Source of the DNA: Monocercomonoides exilis
Taxonomy: Eukaryota; Preaxostyla; Oxymonadida; Polymastigidae
Assembly (NCBI GenBank): GCA_001643675.2
Contig: LSRY02000002.1
Span: forward strand, 1,963,501-2,027,500
DNA: 64,000 nt
Reading direction: 5' to 3'
Numbering within the stretch: position 1 is the first letter of the stretch; each line of letters starts with the position of its first letter. Below are positions 33,863 through 43,400 of the stretch, piece after piece. A model generated the notes under the pieces. The model saw only the letters and a list, made by a program, of their open reading frames with translations, was not told the origin of the DNA and made no database searches. A program made the position numbers and the translations under genes.

Positions 33863-34452
33863 ACTATAATTCATTTTTCTATATAATTTTGTATAAAAAT
33901 GAAAGACAAATTGTAATATGATAGCTGAACAATTATAGAACAAATTGTTATTTTTTTCACTCATTCTAAAATTTTGACCTTATCCGATTATGATAATGTT
34001 TTTCTAAAAATGCAAATTTTCTGAAAATTCATGAAAATTCTATTTGCTAAAACTGAAATCCTTGACAGCCATTCTGAAGAAATAAACTCAAAAAGTCACC
34101 GCCATCCCAGGAATATGAGATGCCGATAACCCCAACCACATGTGTGATGAACACTCGACTCTGTTTGAAATCAAGAGAAAAGAATTCAATTACAGGTTGG
34201 AATAATTTGTAAAAATACACAAACAACGAAACAAAATTGAAGAAAGAGAAATGGAATAAATACATATAAATATACACAAACGAATGCCAAAAAATGAATG
34301 TCTACAAATGCACACAAGAAACAGCAAAAGGTAACATTTCAATGGCTTTTGCTGCTAGGAAAGTCATTCACCAAAACACAGCAACAGCATCTGCACATTT
34401 GCTCATTCTGCATCATCCAGATCGATGATCCTTCAAACATCTCCTCTCTCAC
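33863..34452. other. AT-rich spacer downstream of the giant surface-protein gene
   Basis: This stretch probably includes the 3' UTR of the minus-strand surface-protein gene. No AATAAA is close to its stop. A 76-codon minus-strand frame at 34277-34047 has no support. Confidence 0.4.
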
Positions 34453-37400
34453 TCAGCTGAACCAACTCTCGCTGCCATTGCTACTGCCACTGCTCACAAT
34501 TCTGCTGAAGTTGCCTCTCCCCGCACCCCCCGCAACATCAATCGCATCCGATACAGTCAGCATCACCGACCCTGCTGGAAATCGCTGGATGAACTCTCTC
34601 TTCAGATCGACAAGCGTCGGCCTGCTCTGCCACCCAGGTGACAGGCACCCAGCAACCGCATCGTTGAAGCACCCCAGAAGCTCTGCACCTATCGCTGGCC
34701 TCTCCCCATTCACAATCTTCTGCCCCGCCACCACTGCCTCGTACTCCCCAAACGGGATCTGCAGCGTCAGACACTCCCACAGCATCATCCCAATCGAGAA
34801 CACTGCAGTCTTCTTCGTCGCATGCTGCTTTGCCCCGTTCATCAGTTCCGGAGCTTTCCACCGCAAGCACTCCTTCCTGAGATCGTCATCATCCTCAAAG
34901 GCAGATGAAGGTGGTGGAGAGTGTGTGTACCTCTTGCTCCTTCTTGAGCAATCAGACGAAGATGTTACAATCGTGGATGAAGAAATTGAAGATGAATCTG
35001 AATCGGAAGAGGAGCAGTCTGAGTGCATCGCAATGCAGATGACCATGTGCTCCGAGAATAACACAATGTGTGGACTCAGATTGGCCAATGACTGAAGTGG
35101 CATCTCTTCCTCCTCAAACGAGTGGAGTGCTCCGTTTGCCACCCAGAACAGGATTTGGGCTGCTGTTTGTTCTCTCTCCTGAAGAGTGCCTATTTCCATC
35201 TCCTTCTTCTCGTTCTTTCCATGCAACAACATGAACAGCGAATCCCTCAGATCCACAATCAATTTCTCATGAGGAGAAGAGCATGCCATTGCATCTACCA
35301 GATTCGACATCGATGAGGTGGTTGGACACAGATCCTCCCCACGAACAAATGTTGAATCTGAATCAGTTGAACATGTCGAAGAAATTGACGGTGATGGTGA
35401 TCTCTTTCTTGTCTCCTCGTCTTCTTTCTCATCAACCTTCTCGAGCATCCATTGAGGAATCTTGTCTGAATCTCTTCCCAGAATATATTCTGTTGAACCA
35501 CTTTCAGATAGAAGATGCTCTGAAGACTCCGAGTGTTGCATATTCGTATCATACACCCTCTTCTTGAACCTTTCTTCGTTCTTCTCCGCCTCTCTCTCAG
35601 CTCTTCTCCATTGCTCCTCTGGCGACATCTCCATCGTCACCATTTCAAATGCCTTCGGATCCTTTCTGATGTTATCGTTCACAATCTCTCTCAGATCTTC
35701 TGCTTCATTCTTTGCCTTCTTCCACCGAACAGTCGAAATCACAGCAATCACAAGAACCAAAAAAAGAATTACTCCCATCGCAATCACAATTATCGGCCAT
35801 GTCGATCCTTCTTTCTTTCCTCCTTCCACAACGTTTTCATCCCCTTTCGGTTCACTCTCGCTTCTGTTCTTCAAAATGAATGACTCGGTGGATGAAGGAG
35901 AATTTGATTTTCCAAACAAGATGTGTGCACTAACCTCAACCTCATCCCCTCCTGAATTAATCAACGATGATCCAATCCTCCCGTGCACTTCCACCTCCGA
36001 AACAAAGTCTTCATCTGAAAAGGCATGCGTCTCAATCGAGCTGACTTCTCCTATTCTTGAAACAATCTGGAACTGCAGGTTGCACGGCAGAAGAACCGTT
36101 CCTCTGAACGTCAGTTCAATTGAATCCCCAACTTCCTTCATCTCCACTGCTTCAAGCGTTGGGATGAAAAACTCTGACGCTCTTTCCAACACTATTCCCG
36201 AAAGTTCGCATCCATCATTCAATATCCACAGTGATGCGTTTCTCTCCATCCCATCACCTCCTTTCAGACTTTCAATGTTGAGCTTTCCTTCCTTTTCACA
36301 TAGAATATTTCTTCTTGCTGATGGGAAAAGTTCAATTCTGGGGTTGTTATTATTGAACTCTCCTTTTTCAATAATACAATTTCCTCCTCTTATCGTCAAT
36401 GCACCAAGAGATGCATTGGCCATCATATTATCTTTCATCAACGAATTTGAATTCATAAGATCGATTACAGAGCTATTCCATTTGCAGATTTCTGAAGCAT
36501 CCATGGTATTAATCTCCATTTCGGCTTCGCTCGTTTCTCCATCAAACAAACAAGATTCCAAACTTATGTTTGTGCACCTTTCTCCTCTCATTATTTTTCC
36601 AATCTCAGATTTTGAAGCACATCTCACAAAACTGCAATTTTTAATTGACATCAGTTGATTTGACGCGCAAATTTCAATGCATTTTGGACATTCTATCACG
36701 CTTGTGATATTTGAAAAATTGGATAGCATAAGTTGCAATCCATTTGTTAGCTCCAAGTCATTTTTCAATATATTTGCTGATTCCTTCAGTATAACACATC
36801 CTGAATTCAACAAGATATCGCCGATCATCAATTTCACTAATTTCACTTCTTTTGAATTCTCACAAATCCGCAATATTGCATTTGATTCAAAAGACATATT
36901 CTTGATCTCCATTTCAGAAATTGTCAGACATCCTTCTTTCACTTGAACCAATTCTAATGGCAGAATTCCACCGTTGCTTCTGTCTGCTGTTTTCACCGAA
37001 AATGCACAAGAAATAAAAATCAACTGCTCACCTTCCATCGAAAACAAACAACGATGAATAGAACTGAAATCAGTGTCAAATAAAAACTTTACTCTGGAAA
37101 CTTGAACATTTCCAAACACTTGAATCAGGCTTTCTTCAGTCTTCTCAATGTCACTAACAAATTTCACCTCACATCCATTTCCACTCTTGCTCGACACTGT
37201 CACTTCTCTCAACTCCATTTCATTCGCAATTAGCCCTTCAGTATCAACAAGAATTCTGCTATCCAAATCGCATGTCAAGTGAGATAACCCATAATCCAGC
37301 GAAAGACATGGAAGATCTCTCGATCCGCACTGTCGCTCGTTGCTTCCTCCTTTTCCGCTTGCTGAAGAAACAATGATCGTATCCGCTTGGTGAACAGTAA

Positions 37401-40400
37401 TATAAAACATCAAATCAACTGGTGAGTCTGCAACCATGTCAATTCCCCAAATCGCATTTTTCCTGTTAAATGATTCTTCTCGAAGATCCATCCGAAACTG
37501 TGTTTCATTAATCTGGTCAAATATCGAAACGCATTCAACATATATATCATTTCCTATCTTTGCATTATTCCCTTTAAATATAGTGCTCTGAAACAGGAAA
37601 TCCATCTCTCCACTTTCCTCAGTTGCAATATACGCTCCTCCTCCTCGACCTTCCTCAAAATCGCATCCACACTGGACAACCTCACATTGCTTCATTGTCA
37701 GCTTCCCTCGAGAATGCAATCTCATGAAAACGACTCCTCCCTTCTGACAATTGCTCGCTTTGCTCATCTCCATTCGCGTTTCGTTCAAACTTGCTTCGAC
37801 ACAACAAAAAGAATTGCTTTCGACAACACATGGGTTCGGGCCATTTGTCGATAAGGAACTGAAAGAGGAACCATTTATTTGAATTAAGGTATTCTTTGCG
37901 CTGTTTGACAAATTTCTGTCAATCACACAAATTACACAACCATCAGATATCGTTGTCCATTCAACCACAAACGCATCAACACTACAACCACATCCGGTGC
38001 AAAGTTGAATAATCGATCGTTTCACATTTCCTTGATGCAGCTCAAGCTTGTTTGCCACAAGCTCTCCTTGTTTAACAATAACAAATGAATAGTCTCCGCA
38101 ATTTTCAACTGTTCCTTTTGTCTCAAAAACACAATCCTCAATTCTCAGTGATCCATCTTCATTCATAATCACACATTTTTCATCGTTCTCAAATCCTTCT
38201 GCGATGGATAAAGTTATCTGTTTCATCCTGAAACTTTGTTTGTTTCTCACAGTCACTAAGCTTCTTTCTCCTGCATTATTTGTCACATCAACGATTGATT
38301 TTGAATCTTCTTTGTCACCTCCTTCCGTTTCATCGATTTCTGATGATTCAAGAGCAAACCCAGATAAGTCATAACTGTCCTGAAAAAGCACTCGATTTAT
38401 CACAACTATCATCTTTTCTCTTCTGTCACCCTCTGCAATTATATGCTTTAATCCCTTCCACATTGTCATGCATGGATCTTCAATCGAACCGCATCTCATC
38501 ACATCATGCCCTTTTGATGATACGTAGATGCTCTCATTTAGATATTCCACCAGAAACCTAAATAGATCCGCTTTCTCAAACACGTCATCGCTTCCCACAA
38601 GCAAATTGCCATCGTCTTTCAATTCATCCATTGCAAATAAAAATGTCTCCAAAGTCACAGTTGTATTCAAGTTGAATGATTCGATAAACATGTTCTTTCC
38701 AAACGTTGCATTATTCACCAAAAAACTCACATTATTGAACAAAAATGGATGTTCAACGGATGATAAAGAACAATCCATAAACATCCACCCTCCCTTTCCG
38801 TTTTCCTTTGAGCATTCGCACTTCCTTGTTTGAACATCTTTAACAATGCACGCCTCTTCGTTCTTCAATTCTATTCGTATAACACCTCCCTTTGCTTCCT
38901 CCTCTTCTGAACTCATATCTTCAAATGTGCACTTTACAATTTCACAAGAAGATGTAAAGTGAAATGGGGCAATTGAAGATTCGAAATTATTCACCTTAAC
39001 ATCCTTCACTTCAACATATCCACCACTTGAATGGACAACTGTCTGAACCAATTTTATTCTTTCCGTATTTTTGAAAGAACAGTTCCATATTCTCAGAATA
39101 GAGTTTTCTCCTTCCGTCAAAATTATATCAGACTTTTTTGACGAAAAGGAGATTGAAAAGTCAAATGAAATCCATTCAACATTTAATGATTCTTTATTCA
39201 CAAGAATTGCATCACCAGAACTTCCATCGACACCACTTTCAAACCTCAAGATTGTTGGCTTTTCTTCTTCAGCAGACTTGACTGAAAAACGAGATAAATC
39301 ATAAGAATCATTGATCACACACAATCCGCTCACCTCTATTTTCTTAATGGGAGATTCTGCTTTCACATTTTCGAACCCCCTCCAGAATGTGTTGCACGGA
39401 TGTTCGTGCTCGCCACATCCAAGGATATCAAATCCATCTTCCGAAATTTCAACCGAATCTGATTCTCTTTTAATGAGTAACCACAACAAATCAATTCCCT
39501 CATTAAATCTCACTGCATCAATTCCTTTCATATTCACAATCACTGCTCCTGTTTCATCAACAAGATTCGTCACAAATCTGTTGTTTGTCACAGTTAAATT
39601 GAGATCATAACTGTTCAAAAACACATCTTTTCCTTCGCTTGCCTCATTCAAAGCGAATGTCAAGTTCCGCAGTATGTAATCTGATGTTGACTCATTCACA
39701 ACACTCATGAATATCCCTCCTCCTTTTCCATCATTTTTCTTTGTCGAGCATTTCAGTATAGTTGCGTCAGCAATTATCATTTCTCCTCCTTCACTCAGGC
39801 TGCATTTCAGAGCTCCTCCATCATCTTGTGAAGAACAATTCTCAAAACCGCAATTGCTTTTGATTTCCATCCTCATAACTTCGTTGCATTTCAAAATATT
39901 TCCTGTTGCTGAAACATTCTCAATCTTCACTTCAATAAGAGCTATAGATCCACGCTTCATCGATGCAACTCCATTTCCATTCACAAACTTTGTGTTTTGA
40001 ACTGTTGCATTATCAAACTGAACAAATCCATCACATCCATTAACAATCATTATGCTTGTTTGAGTGCTTGAATCAGCACTTCCACCAAATACACACGAGA
40101 CAAAGTACACTGTTCCAACTCCTATTTTCATCAGCTCATCATACAAAGATTCTTCAGGAAGTAAAAACTTGATTCGATCAATTGAAATTCTGCTTAATCT
40201 TGTCCCAACAGTCATCACCAGATGCCCTTCCTTGTTCACAATCACATCGCTTCCATTTTCACCACTTCCTGAAATTGTCATTGGCTCCATTTCTCTATTG
40301 ATTTCGCCTTTCAGCTCACACAATGAAATCACTACCAGTGAATTTTTCTCTCCAACCATTTTTCCAAATCCATAAGACAGTTCAATGCACGGCAAATCTT

Positions 40401-43400
40401 CTGCACCACATCCTTCTTTCAGTCCTCGCTCTGTGTTCACATAGATAATACTGTCCGGTTGTCCAAAAAGATACTTCATCATCGTGTCATTTCCCAATGG
40501 AAACTCAGGATCAATCGCCCAAAGCGTCTTGTTGTCCTGCCCTTCCTCAACTGATCCAACCCATTTGTTTTTGTCAACTGCAAGACGAGGTGTTGGACAC
40601 ACAAGATAAACATCATACCCCAGATATCCATCGTTGTCTTTGAACGTATTCCCTCTCATTGAATATTCCACTTCAGCGGAAGCAAATGTCAAGTGCAACC
40701 CTCCACCTAATCCGTCTGTTTTATTCACTTTGCACATTTGCACGGTGTTGTTCTCAAATATCAGTGCCCCTCCTTCATTCAAGGATGCTAGGACACTTCC
40801 ACCTCTTGCTTCTGAGGCCAGACATGAGATTGAAGAAATATTGCATTCGCGCATCTCTATCTTTTTCCCTCTTCCAATTGTTCCACAAACTGCCGCTCCG
40901 CTTCCTGCGTTTCGTGTCAAAAGACTGAAATTTGTGCTGCTCACTGATAACGAAGACAGTGCATCTATTTCTATCACTCCATGATTGCTGAACTGCTGTG
41001 GCCCAGCTGCCTTCGAATTAAAAACTTCCAAAGAAGCACCATCACTTATTCTGATCAGTCCTTCTGTTCCATCTTTTCGAATGTTTTCCATTTCAACTCC
41101 ATCAAAAACACCATAAACTCCAGTTCCACTTAATTCCACAACTACAACATCTCCGAAATCAATCAGTGATATTTGGACATTCTGCATCACTATTTTCCCT
41201 CCTTGAATAATTACAAAACTATATGCCAGTGAACCAGATGCGGCCTTTAGTGAACTGTCAATAAGAGTCAAAATACCATTAGCACATAAAAATAGACTTT
41301 TTCTCTGAACATTTGAAAAGAAAAAAGGAACAATAAATTCAATTCCTTCAAATGTGATCTTTTCACGGGTTTCAATCAACCCACCTCCAACCGTTGTTCC
41401 TTCTTCGTTAACGAAAATATTTCTTCCGTTAATTTCCACTTTGAAAATCATTTCTTGTGATTCAAGAATCAGGGCATCAGTAAACACAAATGAAGGAAGC
41501 AGCTTGATATTTGCACACATGGAGTTTTCTGAATATCGAAGCGAAAGAAGAAAATGAATTGTCTGGCACGGATAATCTGCAAATCCACACCCAGAATGAT
41601 CATATCCTTCATCCATTTCTCCGCCAACAAATCCTTCTTTTCCAAACTCTCGGAAATACAATTCCAGCGGAATAAAAAGATCTTCTTTTGTTGTTGAGCG
41701 TTCAAATCCCATCAAATCATTCTCCTCCATTCCACTTTGATCAAAGATAAATGAGTTGCTCGTAACAATCTCCGAAAGAGTGTTTCCAAAAATGAACACA
41801 TTATTTCCCTTCCATGCAGAACAGAATTCAAACTGGACGTCACGCAATTCCATTGAACTTTCAATATCGTCAACTTCAATGAACGCTCCGCCTCCTAATC
41901 CTTTTCCATTTTCATCAGCTTCAAAAACTGGAACTGCACAGGCAGAAAAGTTTGACTTTTCCACAGAAAGAACAGAATGTGACATCAGAGAGACCATTAT
42001 TCCTCCTCCTCTCAACCCATTACCTTTAATGCATGACGAAGATATTGAACAATTATCCACACAAATGGATGCTTGACTCCCCAAACAGCGTTTTATCTTG
42101 ATGCAACCACCATTCCCATTTTCTTGTTTCATTCCACTGAACGAGCCATTTCCAATTGTGCACTCGTGAGCACTTTCAACAACAATGAATGATGACGCAT
42201 CAAAAGTGATATCCTCACAAATTGTTATTTCACTCAAATCTGCATCTCCTTCTTTCACCTCAATAACACAAAAGTTGATTGATGTGTCTGAAGAAATTGT
42301 TGGAAAAGAAAATGAACAATTTGACAATTCCAATTTGACAGTTGACGAAATAAATGAGATGTGTGATTCCTGCATTAAATATGGGAGTTTGAATCCCAGT
42401 TTTGAAATTGAAACATCAATGGAGCATTCAATTAGACTGCTCAAAATGCACGATCTCTCATCACGAATGGCAACAGAAACATCGTCCGAAGTTGAGTTGA
42501 CAATGACTGAAAAATCTGAAAAAGTCACCTCACCACACAACGTGGAGGAAGCGGTGAATTTCATTTGATTAATATTTCTTGTTAATCGCTCTTTTGCACA
42601 ATAATCCATCGAATAACATGGAAAATAGGAAAAACCACAGTGACTATGATCAACTCCTGAGCTTCCATCAACAATTACTGGTGATGGAAGTGCACACAAA
42701 TACACAGCAAGAGGAATTATCAACTCTTCTTCTCCTTTTTCACTTCCGCTATGTGACAACACTTCGAGCTGCGCTCCCGAATCTTCAAAGAAACCGAAAC
42801 TGCTTGAAGAAATTTTATCCTTCAGCAAAATCCCATCTCCACATTGAACAAATATATCCTTCCCACAAATTGCATCATTTGGGTTTTCTTTGGAGAATTT
42901 CACAGCATCGCCAATCAAAAATATTCCTGTGATATCATTCAACAATATTATCATTCCTCCTCCTTTCCCTCCATTTGTTACTGAAGTGGATGTTTTGCAT
43001 CCTTCAAAAATGCTTGATCCATTCACAACAAAGCTATCCTCTGCCATCAGCTCAAAATATATCCCTCCTCCACAGCATCCTTCTTCTTCAACACAACAAT
43101 CCCCAAATTCGCATTCATCAATCAATAACATCCTTCTTCCTCCTCCTCTTGTTGCTTCACCTCCTCTCACCTCGAGCAACCCTCCATTCCCATTTTTTCT
43201 TTTTATTCCACCAAAAGTGCACCATACACACTCCAGTGAACATGACTCCTCTATTTTGAAAAGTGCTGTTTGATCAGAAACAAACAATCCATTTTGCATA
43301 AATGAGTGGATCTTTATTCTTCCTCCAATTCCAACAATAAATGAGTATCCAAGTGAAAAATTTGCGCTGTTGGACAGTGGAGTTACCGAGCAATCAACAA

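Noticed and set aside
24841-34452. CRISPR array, tRNA or rRNA genes in the gene desert
   Set aside because: No regular spacer-repeat pattern, no tRNA T-loop signature with a matching acceptor stem, and no rRNA-like block were seen.
35462-36658. 398-codon plus-strand frame opposite the surface-protein gene
   Set aside because: Antisense shadow of the membrane span and linker; Ser/Phe-rich composition follows from the complementary strand.
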